The notes beneath the pieces are model-generated. The model saw nothing but the letters and a program-made list of their open reading frames with translations. It searched no databases and had not been told where the DNA came from. From the NCBI GenBank assembly GCA_050084985.1, contig JBITNC010000001.1:140616001-140680000 (forward strand): a DNA stretch of 64,000 nucleotides, read 5' to 3'. Source of the DNA: Nageia nagi. Lineage: Eukaryota; Pinophyta. How positions within the stretch are numbered: position 1 is the first letter of the stretch; each line of letters starts with the position of its first letter. Position numbers and translations under genes: made by a program. Of this stretch, positions 12,787 through 23,388 are shown piece by piece.

Positions 12787-14273
12787 TGTAATGACCTCAT
12801 TTTTTAGGTGTTTTCTCCATTTCACCTCTAATAAATGAGAACATTAATTTAGGAGTGTTTTAGGCTATATTTGTATAATTTATCCAAAATGATGTAAATT
12901 ACACTTAGAGACTTAATAAAGCTCTAATTATGGAATAAATGATTCTTTAATTTATTTATTTGCCAAAATACCAATAAATATTGTATTTGTGATACCAAGG
13001 CAATTATAATTGTAAATACAATATTAGTCTCATTAAATAAGGTGATGCATATTTTAGCCTTGATGATTGTAATATTGGCATTAAATACATCTCTAATCAT
13101 TAGTGCTTCCCTCTTCAAGGTAGATCATCACTCTAGGTGATTACAATGACTACGAGATCATTTAGGGCTCCAAGGATGGACCTATCACTTTGAACTAGGC
13201 ATTAGCAATCTTGAGGCAATTAGATAGTCTTAAAGCATGAAGTTGGGCATGGGAGCATCCCAAGATCCCTTGTTGGCCTTCTTAGGCATATGGAATGATG
13301 GTACTAATCACGAGGAACTCTATTATCACCCCCTCTTGGGCATTGGCTTTCTTGGTCCTTGGATGTGATTTCACTTATCCCAAGGCTCCCCATCTTGGAT
13401 ATTGCATACATGAAAATATAAATCATATATCTCCATCATTAAATCATATCAATGCAAGATTAGAGGATGATCACCCTCACTTATAAAAGGAGAAATCATA
13501 TCCATTATGGGATATGTTGAATTTGATTACTAACCCTTTATTTTAGATTGAGTGGAGACTCTATCTTAGCCACTTGTGGGGTGACCTACATTTGAGGTAT
13601 CGAGGGGATATGGGGATACCTTTAAAATTACTCTAGCAATATTGAGAGTAATGTTGCTAGTTCCATCGCAGTTACTACAAAGGAGAACTTGCCTCATTGC
13701 TTCTAGGATTGGTGAGGCCCTGGATCCATCCAAAATAACCCTATAGGAGATAGTCCTAGTACAAACTCTATAGGTTGAAAAAAATATTGTAATTGCACTT
13801 TATTATTGCTTTATCAATACAATTAATTTCTATTGTTAAAATATTACTATTTGTCTCCTTGTACTTGGAGGTTGGATTTGGAAGCATATTTCTATTATCA
13901 AATTGCTATTTTTACTTCCTAGTTGTAATGTTGGATCTGAAGTGTCATTTTCATTACATAATATTTTTTGGGCTCTATAACTAGGATGTTAAGTTTTTGA
14001 AGCATTTTTACACTATTCAAGTATCATTTTGCCTCCTTTTCAAGTCATTGGAATACTAGAGACATTTCTTGCATATATTTTGTAATTGTTCATCATAGCT
14101 AGATGTTGGGTTTTAAAGGTATTTTTTGTAAGTTTACTTCGTATCTTTCATTACTAGTAAGTTGTTAAATATTTGGTGCATGTTTGATCTTGTTTTGATC
14201 AATTCAAAAGTTAGAAGCCAAGCATCCCTCTCTTAGGGCACGTTTGAGGAGTGAGCCCATAAATGGCTCATCA
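12787..14273 (+). repeat. 5' LTR of the 12787-20379 element
   Basis: Begins TGTAATGACCTCATTTTT and ends GGCTCATCA just before tagTGGTATCAGAGCC. It aligns along its whole length with 17960-20379 once the 950-bp insertion there is removed, with differences scattered throughout. It contains the uninterrupted site gaggccctggatcc, which is the empty site for the CACTA-like insertion in the other LTR. Confidence 0.85.
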
Positions 14274-14276
14274 TAG

Positions 14277-14289
14277 TGGTATCAGAGCC
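14277..14289 (+). other. primer-binding site (initiator Met tRNA)
   Basis: TGGTATCAGAGCC lies three bases after the 5' LTR. This is the standard plant retrotransposon primer site complementary to the 3' end of initiator Met tRNA. Confidence 0.85.
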
Positions 14290-14819
14290 TTGATTCTACC
14301 ATCCTATTAGGAATAAAGGGTATCATTCATGAAGGGTTTTGAATTAGAATTGAATTCAATTTGAAGATTGAGATACCCACATCATAGTGGTATCACACAT
14401 GAGAGATATTTCCCTTACTATTGGGTAAGAGTTGAGGAGTTGCTACCAAAGGAGATTGCTAGAGGAGTTAGATGATCTATAGAAGACTCATTATGATATT
14501 TTGTTATATCATAGAGTTGTTTATGGAGAGTTCTTGATTTCCTACTGAGGAGTGAAGTTGAACTAGTATCACAATGGTCATTTTGAAGAAGCTTCAAAGG
14601 ATCTAGATGCTTGGAGCAAGTCATTGGGGATCTTGGAGCCCTATCTCATCCTTCTGCAAGTCATTAAAAATCTCTTGGCCCTAATTTTGAATTCAAAAGC
14701 TTTGAGAAGGTTCATTAGCTTGAAAGATACATTTTTAAAAAAAATTGCATCTTTTATTTTAAGTTAAAGTTTGTTCTCAATTTACATTTGAGTTTGAGGG
14801 AGGAATGAGGATTGTTTGG

Positions 14820-15600
14820 AGAGTTTGAGCCCATAGGGTTCTTTAAGGAGGAGGTTCGTATTTTGAGAGCATTTTAGTGCCTAAAGCTACATTTTGAGAC
14901 CACTAGAATTTAAAAATTGGTATTTTGAGAGGGTTTTTTATTCCTGAAGCTACATTCTAGGACCATTTGAGGTTAGACATTAAATGTTTGGGTCACTTAA
15001 GGCTATATGTTGCACCATTGAGGGATTTTTTGAGCTTAGTTATGCTTTTTAAGCTCTCTATAAGGTAGATATTGGATCTTTGAGTGCTTTTTGGAGGTTC
15101 ATGTTGCATTCTAAATCCACATGAAGGTAGACAATGGCACATTGGAGGAGTTTTAAGGTTCATTCTACTTTTCAATACCATTTGAGACCAAATGTTGGCA
15201 TACTATAGCTATTTTGAAGGATTTCTCTACATTTTGAGGGTCCCTTAAGCCAAACATTAGTAGTTTGGAGGAAATCTTGAAGATTAAATTGCATTTTGGA
15301 GCTATCTTGAAGTGTATATTAATATACTAAGGAGGATTCCCAATCTTAAGCTACATTTTGAGACCATTCTAAGGAAAGCATAGCAAACTGAGACATGTTT
15401 TGAACTTAGTTTGGCTTTTTGAGGGTATTTAGGGTCAAACTTTTGGATTTTGGAAGAGTTTTTTTACTCTTTGTTGCATTTCAAAATCACTAGAGGCCAT
15501 ACGTTGAGTTATTAGGAGGTTTTTTGAAACTTTTATCATTTTTAGAGATAACTAAAGTGGGATGTTGGCTTGTTAAGGCCAATTGGGTATTTAAAATGCA
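14820..15600 (+). repeat. ancient diverged tandem repeat in retroelement interior
   Basis: A phrase like ctacattttgagaccaYttgagg followed by a variant of agacattggtattttggagg recurs about ten times at uneven spacing of roughly 60-80 bp (near 14887, 14950, 15110, 15170, 15230, 15290, 15350 and so on). The units are too diverged for an exact period by eye. No open frame spans the array. Confidence 0.5.
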
Positions 15601-15642
15601 TCATGAGTGTCATTACTTGTAAGTATTAACTCATTTTCATCA

Positions 15643-15938
15643 TGGAAGATAAATATTGTTAAATTTGCAAGGTTTTTTGGGCATACTAGCCACTATTTTA
15701 TGGCAAATTTGAAGCCACAAGTCACTAGAAGGAGGTTGTTGGAAAATAAAGGAGTCAATTTATTGATATTGATTAAAATTCATAATGGCATGGAAGATAA
15801 GTATTCATAAATTTATAGGGTTTTTTGGGCATACTAGCCACTATGTTTTGGCAAATTTGAAGCCACACATCACTAGAAGGAGGTCATTAGAAAACAAGGA
15901 GTCAATTTCCTGATATTGACTAAAATTCATAATGGTAT
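15643..15938 (+). repeat. 148-bp tandem duplication
   Basis: The sequence starting tggaagataaatattgtt at 15643 is repeated from tggaagataagtattcat at 15791. Shared blocks include ttttttgggcatactagcc, ggcaaatttgaagccaca and attcataatgg. The two copies differ by scattered substitutions, so the duplication is old. Confidence 0.8.
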
Positions 15939-17463
15939 CTCCACCATGGAGGCTTAAGAAGGAGACATTAGAGTTAGTATGCTAGTGTGACTAGAATTTG
16001 AGGTTGGAAGTGAGACGTTGGGAGTGTAGGAAGCTCTATCTACAGTGAGCTTGCAAAAATTCATCCCTTGAGGTATCTTGAGCAAATTTAAAAATTTAGA
16101 ATTTGCTTTGCATCATTCAACTTATTTGTGTGGACATTGAGCTTCAAGGAGACACATCCAAATTTAGAGTTTGTTTAAAATTTGCTTATCTCATTCCATC
16201 ATGATGAGACCAAAACAAGTTTGAGTAATTTATTTTGGAGTAATAAGGGAGGAAAAATATCTAGAAAAATACAAAAATATTTTTATTTTGTCATCCAGAA
16301 AAATAAAAATTATTGCAGGTCATTCTATTTATTTATTTTGATAAGCATAATAAAATAGGAGAGATAAGGCACTATTTTTAGATTTAACATTTTATTGTGC
16401 TAAAAAAATTGAATTTTAGACAAAAAGTGCAATGTGATGTAAAAATCCAAATTCAAGTCATCTCCTAGCCCTATAAAGACATATGTTGGGAAACCAAGGA
16501 GACACACCTAATTTGAGGTCAAAAATTGAAATTCCATCAAGGGGGGTTGGATGTTGGACATTGAGGAAGCTAGAGGACCTATTGAGTACCATAGGAGAGT
16601 TCATTGAGAACCCTAGAGATAAATCATCACTTGGGAACAAGTCATTGGACTTATAGGAGGTTGAATTCCTAGTTTTGAGGTCTTCACATCACCATTTTTC
16701 CACTAGAGGGAGGGTGTCCATATTCTGGGGCCATAATTTAAATTTTTTAAGGCCATTTTTTAAACATAAGTATTTCCATAAGTTTTTGGTACCAAGGCAT
16801 CACTATGACACCTTTAGATATGAGAAATGAGTAGGCTTTCCTTCAAATTATTCTAAGGCATTACAGGGTTTGTATTGTTGTAAGGATTCAAGATCATCAC
16901 ACTACCATTATGAAGGCCAAGATGAAGGGTTTCATATTGGGGAAGCCTCTATAATAAAGATCAACAAAAAAGGGGGAATTCATCATAAGGAATGGAAACA
17001 TGGAAAGACAAAGGAGGTTATGGATATCCAAGAGGTTCTCCATAACTCTACTACACTCATTGCATCCTTGCACAAGTTATTTTAGGTTTGTTCAACCCTC
17101 CTAAGAAATATTTTGTGATGAGGTTATGTTTTGTTTTTGCAAGAAATAGCTAAATTACTGAGGATATTAAAATTTTACTATTTCAAAAGCTTGTTGCAAT
17201 GATAATTTGTAAAAAAATAATTTGTTGCAATGATAATACATCAAGAAAGCATTAAGTTTTTGGAACTTCATTGAGGTGACTAAGGGAGAAGAAGTATTGG
17301 ATGTAGCACCACTAAGAGAGGTACATCCTAATAATCAAAGGGAATAGGTATAAGTTTACTCTTGAAAGAAAGTATTTGTACATTATGAAGAGAGGGCATC
17401 ATAATATATCCCACCATTAAAAATTTTAACCCTTCTCCAAGAATCATCTCATATGTATGAACA
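15939..17463 (+). other. retroelement interior, probable gag region, unrecognised
   Basis: By position between primer site and protease this should have held gag. The longest plus frame (16870-17085, 71 codons) is basic with His and Lys, but I could not match it to a gag domain or zinc knuckle. Stops are frequent. Confidence 0.35.
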
Positions 17464-17945
17464 ATGGAAGGCCACTTGGTCCCACATTACCATTCTATCA
17501 TAATCCAAGGAATGAAAATGGGAGAGGAAGTTTCCATTTTGGTCGATAATGTGGTAAGAAAAAGCCTTCAAATAAAAATGGTAAAAGAATTTTATGTCTC
17601 TATTGCTAATGGGCATTATACCTTGTGTGATCATTTGGTAAGACTCAATTATATCAATATGGGAAACTATATCCTTGAGTACAAATTTTATATCTTTCCT
17701 CAAGATAACTTGCAAGTGATAACACTTGGAGTTCAATGGACATATCCCTTGGGTGATTTCTAGACTAATTTTTAGCAACAAGAGGTGAGTTTCTTCTTTA
17801 AGGGATATAAGGTCATCATTAAAGGTATTCAACTTAGGCATGGACAATGATTGGTTGTTGCACCAAGGATTGAAGATTTTTGGATTGATCAAGAAAATAT
17901 TGATGCAATAGTGGATCTTCTAAATTGCTTGAGGGAAAGTAATTT
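17464..17945 (+). pseudogene. Ty3/gypsy aspartic protease remnant
   Basis: The frame opens at 17464 and runs 99 codons, then continues past stops. Recognisable landmarks are the ILVDN strand where the catalytic Asp-Ser/Thr-Gly should stand (Gly replaced), a V.IANGHY segment, MGNYILEYKFY, and the closing LGVQWTYPLGDF at about 17725-17760. After the stop, VSFFFKGYKVIIKGIQ resembles the usual downstream F.....V.L.G stretch. This order is typical of the protease in plant Ty3/gypsy polyproteins, which cleaves Gag-Pol in the virus-like particle. The active-site triad is damaged and the frame is closed. No RT follows. Confidence 0.65.
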
Positions 17946-17959
17946 AGAGAGGGTGGGCT
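17946..17959 (+). other. polypurine tract
   Basis: agagagggtgggct lies directly before the TGTAATATCC start of the 3' LTR. It is the expected primer for plus-strand synthesis of this element. Confidence 0.7.
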
Positions 17960-18910
17960 TGTAATATCCCCATTTTTAGGTGTTTTCCCATTTCACCTTT
18001 GATAAATGGAAACATAAATTTAGGAGTATTTTAGGCTATTTTTGTATAATTTAACCAAAATGATGTAAATTCCACTTAGAGACTTAATAAATCTCTAATT
18101 ATGGAATAAATGACCCTTTGGTTAATTTATGTTTATTTAGTTATTTACCAAAATACCAATAAATGTTGTATTTATGATACCAAGACAATTATAATTATAA
18201 ATGCAATATTAGTTTCATTAAATGAGGTATTACATATTTTACCCTTAATGATTGTAATATTGGCATTAAATGTATCTCTAGTCATTAGTGCTTCCTTCTT
18301 CGAGATAGAGCATCCCCCTAGGTGATTGCACTTACTAAGAGATCATTTGGAGCTCCAAGGATGGACTTGGCACTTTGAACTAGGTGTTGGTAATCTCAAG
18401 GTAAGTAGATAGCCCTAGAGCATGGACATTAGGCATGGGAGCATCCCAAGATCCCATATTAACCTTCCTAGGCATATGGACTAATGGCACTGATCACAAG
18501 GTGCTATGTTATCATCCATTCTTAGATGTTGGCTTTTGTAGCCCTTAGATCTGATTTCACTTATCCCAAGGCCCCCCATATTAGATGTTGCATACATGAG
18601 CATACGAATCACATCTTTCCATCATCAGATCATCTCAATGTAAGATTAGAGGATGATCACCCTCACTTATAAAAGGATAACTCATAGTCATTATGACATA
18701 TGCTGAATTTGATTATTAACCCTTTATTTCAAATTAACTAGATACTTTATCTTTGCCACTTGTGTGCCAACCCATATTTGAGGTATCAAGGGGATAAGAG
18801 GATACCTTCGAACTTACTCTAGCCATCTTGAGAGAAATATTATTGGTTACATCATAGTTTTTATAGAGGAGACCTGATCTTGCCTCATTGCTTCTAAAAT
18901 TGGTGAGGCC

Positions 18911-19860
18911 CACTACTACCAAAAGGCTAATTTGCATCCATTTTTGTATCTTTAAACATGAAAAATGAAAATCAATGTTAATTTGCATCCTCCTACATCG
19001 ACATGCATCATTTTATTTTTTTTCATTTTTTCACTTTTTTTGATGCAAATTTTGACATAAATTTTGCATCACATTTCATTGACAAAAATATAAAACATAT
19101 TTTTCTTATTCATCAATTGATGACTCACATTTATTTCATCCTCCATCTGTACCAAAAGAGATTACTCAATAGCCAAATAACCTCTCCTATTTATATATAT
19201 CAATAAAACCTCTCTATAATCCTTACATTTCATACACTTTAGCTATTTTTTTTCTTCCTTAGTTTTCAAGTTTCGATTGTAGTTATGGTGCCCAAGGTAG
19301 ACAAGAAGCCCATAAAGAATAAGCCCACAAAGAAAACTCATTTGAAGGCCAACAAAAAAGATAGCATTAAAAACCTTACTATATTATTTAGAAAAATAAT
19401 ATATAATAAATTTAAATTTTTAAAACCTAAATCTGTAACCCCATTTCTAAATTGGTTTAATGAACCTATCATTGCCCCAAAGACCTAATAAAAATGATGT
19501 AACTTGCAGAGGCCATAACTTTTGATCTGTATATCGCTTTGAGCCCATTTTTTTTAAATCATACATAATTAAAAGATCTATGATTATATGATATTTAAAA
19601 AAATAGTGCTACAAATGTTGTAAAAATTGATGCAAATTATGAAATTTTGATGCAAATTCTAAAAAATGATGCAAAAAGTGGCATTAAGGACATAAAAATG
19701 GCACGTAACAAGTGACCAAAAATTGATGCAAAAAATAACACAAATTTCAATTTTTTTGTTTGCATCATTTTTTGCATTGGAAAAATTGGAAAAACACAAA
19801 AAAAAATAACAAAGAGTTTGGATGCAAAAAAGGATGGAAATCCCTTCTTTGGTAGTAGTG
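18911..19860. mobile_element. non-autonomous CACTA-like DNA transposon (950 bp)
   Basis: The ends are inverted repeats starting CACTACTACCAAA, with weaker matching continuing to about 40 bp. The element is flanked by GCC on both sides (18908-18910 and 19861-19863). The partner LTR at about 13735 shows the single-copy site gaggccctgg. A 3-bp duplication and CACTA ends are diagnostic of the CACTA (En/Spm) superfamily. Inside, gatgcaaa or its complement tttgcatc recurs many times near both ends (e.g. 18941, 19040, 19630, 19645, 19665, 19725, 19760, 19820), as expected for subterminal transposase-binding repeats. No transposase is encoded, so it depended on an autonomous relative. Confidence 0.88.
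19285..19488 (+). other. short Lys/Pro-rich ORF inside the CACTA-like element
   Basis: An ATG-started frame of 67 codons whose product begins MVPKVDKKPIKNKPTKK and remains strongly basic. Upstream is a TATA-like stretch (cctatttatatatatcaat near 19185) and a pyrimidine-rich leader. The N-terminus has the lysine/proline spacing seen in plant histone H2B tails, but the rest does not follow the histone fold. It may be a captured gene start or chance low complexity. Coding status is unproven. Confidence 0.25.
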
Positions 19861-20379
19861 GCCCTAGAGCCATATAAAATAACTAGGTACAAACTAAGAT
19901 ATTATAATTATGCTTTATCAATACAATTACTTTATATTATCAAAATATTGCTATTTATCTCTTTGTTGATGGACATTAGATTTGGAAGCATCTTTCTATT
20001 ATTGAATTGCTATTTTTCCTTCTTGGTTGCAACAATGGATTTGGAGTATCATTTTCATTGTGTAATATCTATTTGGGCTCTCCAAGTGGGACGTTGGGTT
20101 TGTGGAGCATTTTTACACTATTGAAGTATCACTTTACCTTTTGTTCAAGTCATTAGAATACTAGAGATATTTGTTTACATATATTGCATAATTGCTCATC
20201 ATAGTTGGACATTAGGGTTTGAAGGTATTTTTTGTAAGTTCACTTTGTATATTTCATTCTTAGCAAGTTGTTGGATATTTGGTACATATTTGAGCTTGTT
20301 TTGACTAGTTTAGAAGCTAGAAACCAAACATCCCTCTCCTAGGGCACGTTTGAGGAGTGAGTTCGAAAGTGACTCATCA

Positions 20380-20533
20380 TAATGAAGCTAATTTCGTAAC
20401 TTGCTTATAAAAGAAGTTAAAAATGAATTTGTAATTAATTATTTAGTTGGTTCTACAAGCTTGCCCATTCTTCTTATATATATATATATATATATAATAA
20501 GTTAAAATTTAGGGCCTATGTCTCCCCCTAAAT
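20380..20533. other. AT-rich spacer with a short (TA)n run
   Basis: The sequence after the LTR element contains a TA microsatellite at about 20478-20502. With the GC-rich array that follows, it may be the continuation of the copia leader interrupted at 12786, because copia C also has a GC-rich repeat patch in its leader. The link is inferred, not shown. Confidence 0.35.
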
Positions 20534-20750
20534 GGGAGGAGTATAACCTTGTAGACTGTGATCCCCTTGTGGGAGGCATGTGAGGTGCTAGGTTGCATCC
20601 CCCTTATGGGAGGTGCATAAGGTGCTGGCTTGTAGCCCTCAATGTGGAGTTGCACAAGGTGTTGACTTGCAACCCCCACTATGGGAGGCACGTAAGGCCC
20701 TAGCCCACAACCCCCATTATGGGAGGTGCATGAGGCCTTAATCCCCTCTA
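20534..20750. repeat. GC-rich tandem array, about 37-38-bp unit
   Basis: Six units start with gggagg or a close variant and follow the pattern gggaggtgcataaggtgctggcttgYaNcccccattat. The array is far more GC-rich than the surrounding DNA. The minus frame 20509-20754 is open through it and gives a repeated Pro/Gly/His-rich product, but the period is not a constant multiple of three and nothing else suggests coding. Confidence 0.75.
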
Positions 20751-20905
20751 CCATATATATTAAAAAACATTTATTAATTATTTTTTATTGTATTAAAAAA
20801 ATGAAGTGTGTTAAAAGTATTAAATTTTTTTAAATTTAATACTAATAGTTTTTTATAATATGTTAAAAATATATTATTTTTTCACACACACACATATATA
20901 TAAAG

Positions 20906-21288
20906 GGAGAATAAATTGTGATTTTTTTCTTCTCTCTACTTGAATTTTTTTGGAGAAATAATACAATGTTTTACTAAATATGTTTTGTGGGTTCTATTTA
21001 TTTGGAGAATAAATTATGATTTTTTTCTTCTCTCTACTTTTGGGGAAATGATACAATGTTTTACTAAATATGTTTTGTGGGTTCTATTTATTTGGAGAAT
21101 AAATTATGATTTTTTTCTTCTCTCTACTTTTGGGGAAATGATACAATGTTTTACTAAATATGTTTTGTGGGTTCTATATATATATAAAGGGAGAATAATT
21201 TGTGATTTTTTTCTTCTCTCTACTTGAATTTTTTTGGGGAAATAATATAATGTTTTACTAAATATTTTTTGTGGGTTCTATTTATTTT
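20906..21288. repeat. 90-bp tandem array, four copies
   Basis: The unit starts ggagaataaattatgatttt and ends gttttgtgggttctatttattt. The second and third units are nearly identical, while the first and fourth carry a shared variant (ctacttgaatttttttgg). The unit length of 90 keeps a plus frame open over 95 codons (20940-21227) in which a 30-residue phrase recurs (GEMIQCFTKYVLWVLFIW and so on). This follows from the period being divisible by three and is not by itself evidence of a gene. Confidence 0.85.
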
Positions 21289-22062
21289 TTCCCACTGCTT
21301 ATATATGCCTCACGAGCTTTGAGGTGTAGCTCCTTAATAAAGCTATACCTAAAGTTTAAAATGGCAACCTATTATACATTCACTTATGTTTTTTCTAATA
21401 TATGTGGGATTTTAATTTCAAATGAATAAGCACTAGTAACTATCCATATAAATAATAAAAGCAATAGTGTTTTATGTGAATCATTCTTTTTAGGCAAAAG
21501 TTGATACCTGACATTGTTTTTTGCAAATAAGTATATATTTTTAAGAAAAAGAAATTTTTTTTTTAGAGAAAAGTTATAATAATATTTACTTAAATATTCT
21601 TATCTTTCTTTTTAAGATTCATATTTTTGTTTCTTCTTAAAGTAAGGAGTTAAATATTGCCAAAATTTACTTTCTTATTGTAGATCTCGAATAATGCATA
21701 AATAATAAATCATTGCATATTTATCTACAATGTAATATTGAAGCATATATCATAAATATCGCATCAAATGAGCATGATAAATAATATATCTTCATCTAGC
21801 TTGCATCTAATTGAAATAGTAGAGATCATGCATCAAACACTATAGTGCACCATAAGAAATAAATATTTCCAATGGCCTAAGAGCACATCATTAGCTGTGT
21901 GAAAGAATTAGATCTATGAGTAGAAATAAAGATGCATGAAAGTTAGATGACATGTTTAATAGATCTATGCAAAGGTGGTGTTACAAAACACCATTGTTGG
22001 TCAAATAGAATGATCTTGCATGTTTGGTCTCTCTCTCTCTTGATATCTATAGGATTTGAGCC
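21289..22062. other. AT-rich DNA, no gene recognised
   Basis: No coding remnant was recognised. There is a short (ct)n run at about 22029-22040 next to the end of the copia A LTR. This may be the original flank of copia A or a continuation of older elements to the left. Confidence 0.4.
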
Positions 22063-22481
22063 TTAAAGAACACAATACTAAATTACCAAGATCATATGAA
22101 AGCTCACTCAAACATCAATACTCTAAGCATAACCATTTCACAAGTGAATCAAGATATAAAGTGATTCCTTCCACTAGGAGTATATCCACTAACAAGATTT
22201 TACTTCACAAATACAACTCTCTTACAATACTTCTAACTTCATCTCCTAATCACTATCCTAGAGCATAAATTTGCTCAATAAATTGGTGAGTGATCACAAA
22301 GAGGGGGCATTCTATTTATAGGCCAAAATTCCCCTTTGGATCATCCTTTAAACCATTGTACAAAGGCATGTCATGCTACTCCCTTTTACCCAAGGGGTAT
22401 GCTCATGAGATGGAGTGTGAAATAAGTCACATTATCATATTCACTTAAATACCTTACAATAATAAATTATATATTCCACCA
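22063..22481 (-). repeat. 3' LTR of copia A
   Basis: The reverse complement starts TGGTGGAATATATAATTTATT and shares ordered blocks with the copia C LTRs: cactccatctcatgagcat, cccttgggtaaaagg, gatccaaag, cctataaatagaa (TATA box) and ctcctagtggaaggaa. It ends near gtgttctttaa. The purine tract aagaggga(g) lies just upstream in element orientation (22482-22490). Confidence 0.75.
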
Positions 22482-22978
22482 CTCCCTCTTAATGCAATAT
22501 TGGGATAGAGTGAAGAAGAGAGAAGAAATAGAGAGTAAGATAATTCTCCTCCATATAGATACAATCAAAGATGAGAACTTTTACATCTTTTTTAAGTAAG
22601 CAAGATCTTAGTTTGAGACTCACTACTTTACCATTCTAACAAATTATTTACAGTACAATCATTAACCATAACTAGTTTAAATGTACATAAAGTAGTCATC
22701 CAATTGGAAGTTAACATGATGGGTCTCCATGAGCCTACACATCTGAAGTACCCTGCAATCTCAAAAGAAACTTGCAAGCTATAAGCATATCAAATAACAA
22801 GATCAATTAGATGCAACACATTCATATCAACAAGGATAGATGAAACAAATCATATCATCATAAACTAATCAATGGTGTGCTATAAGTCATCATGAAGATG
22901 CCAAGCTAATACTCATAGTCACCTATCGTATACAAAATATGTGTTGATTATTATCACAAAATAGAGTATATCAAAATG
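22482..22978 (-). other. copia A 3' tail, part next to the LTR
   Basis: The reverse complement matches the tail of copia C at about 53400-53857 (the blocks around gatgccaagctaatactcatagtcac and agatgagaacttttacatc correspond). It is cut at 22978 by the chromovirus insertion, and the tail resumes at 29014. The five bases 22974-22978, AAATG, are repeated at 29009-29013. Confidence 0.75.
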
Positions 22979-23388
22979 CGTTATGATGCTACAAATATGA
23001 AAAGGAAAATATTGTAGAAATGAAATTAATATTGATTTGAAATAAGAAAATGACAACTATTTATTAGAAATAACAGAGTATGCGCTAATAAATAGAACAC
23101 GAAATAGCATTCATAAACAGATAAGGATAGGATTTTACTAAATAGTAATAGAATCATAGGTCGCTTCAAGGGGGCTACCTCCTTACAACTCCAAAGGCGA
23201 AAACTAATGTTCAAGATGCATTTATCCACACACTTCTATCTATTTATATTAAACTAATTCTAACCCTAATAGTAATGCAAAATCGAGCCCTACCCTTACA
23301 ATCATAATATTATGATTTACAATATAGGTCAATAATTTAATAAAATACTAATACTTACACTAAAATGTTAGGATGTGAGATCCTAACA
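22979..23388 (-). repeat. 3' LTR of the chromovirus
   Basis: 410 bp, with plus-strand ends CGTTATGATG and GATCCTAACA. The first base pair has changed from the expected TG end (compare TGTTATGATC in the other LTR). The adjacent purine tract, aagagggatggca in element orientation, lies at 23389-23401. Confidence 0.9.

Larger units (their letters stand above)
12787..20379 (+). mobile_element. LTR retrotransposon with long LTRs, no RT (Ty3-like protease)
   Basis: Two direct repeats of about 1.47-1.49 kb (the 3' copy counted without its insertion) bound an internal region of about 3.7 kb. Both start TGTAAT and end TCATCA. A primer-binding site matching initiator Met tRNA follows the 5' LTR and a purine tract precedes the 3' LTR. 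The only coding remnant recognised is an aspartic protease. No RT, RNase H or integrase was seen, so the element was probably non-autonomous or internally deleted. The flanking 5-mers (TTGAA and TAATG) do not match, so no target duplication is evident. It seems to sit in the leader of the copia remnant that starts at 11772. Confidence 0.75.
17960..20379 (+). repeat. 3' LTR, interrupted by a CACTA-like insertion
   Basis: Begins TGTAATATCCCCATTTTTAG and ends GACTCATCA, matching the 5' LTR at 12787-14273. Without the 950-bp insertion plus 3-bp duplication at 18911-19863 it is about 1.47 kb. Differences from the 5' LTR are numerous, so the insertion is old. Confidence 0.85.

Noticed and set aside
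17449-17892. 147-codon minus-strand ORF
   Set aside because: It overlaps the protease remnant, whose plus-strand frame has family landmarks; the minus product matches nothing.
19637-19892. Two overlapping Phe-rich minus ORFs
   Set aside because: They lie in the subterminal repeats of the CACTA-like element and come from its gatgcaaa motifs.
12782-20384. Target duplication of the 12787-20379 element
   Set aside because: The flanks TTGAA and TAATG do not match; shifting the ends would break the LTR termini.
20509-20754. 81-codon minus ORF, Gly/Pro/His-rich
   Set aside because: It is the translation of the 37-bp tandem array; the unit length is not a fixed multiple of three.
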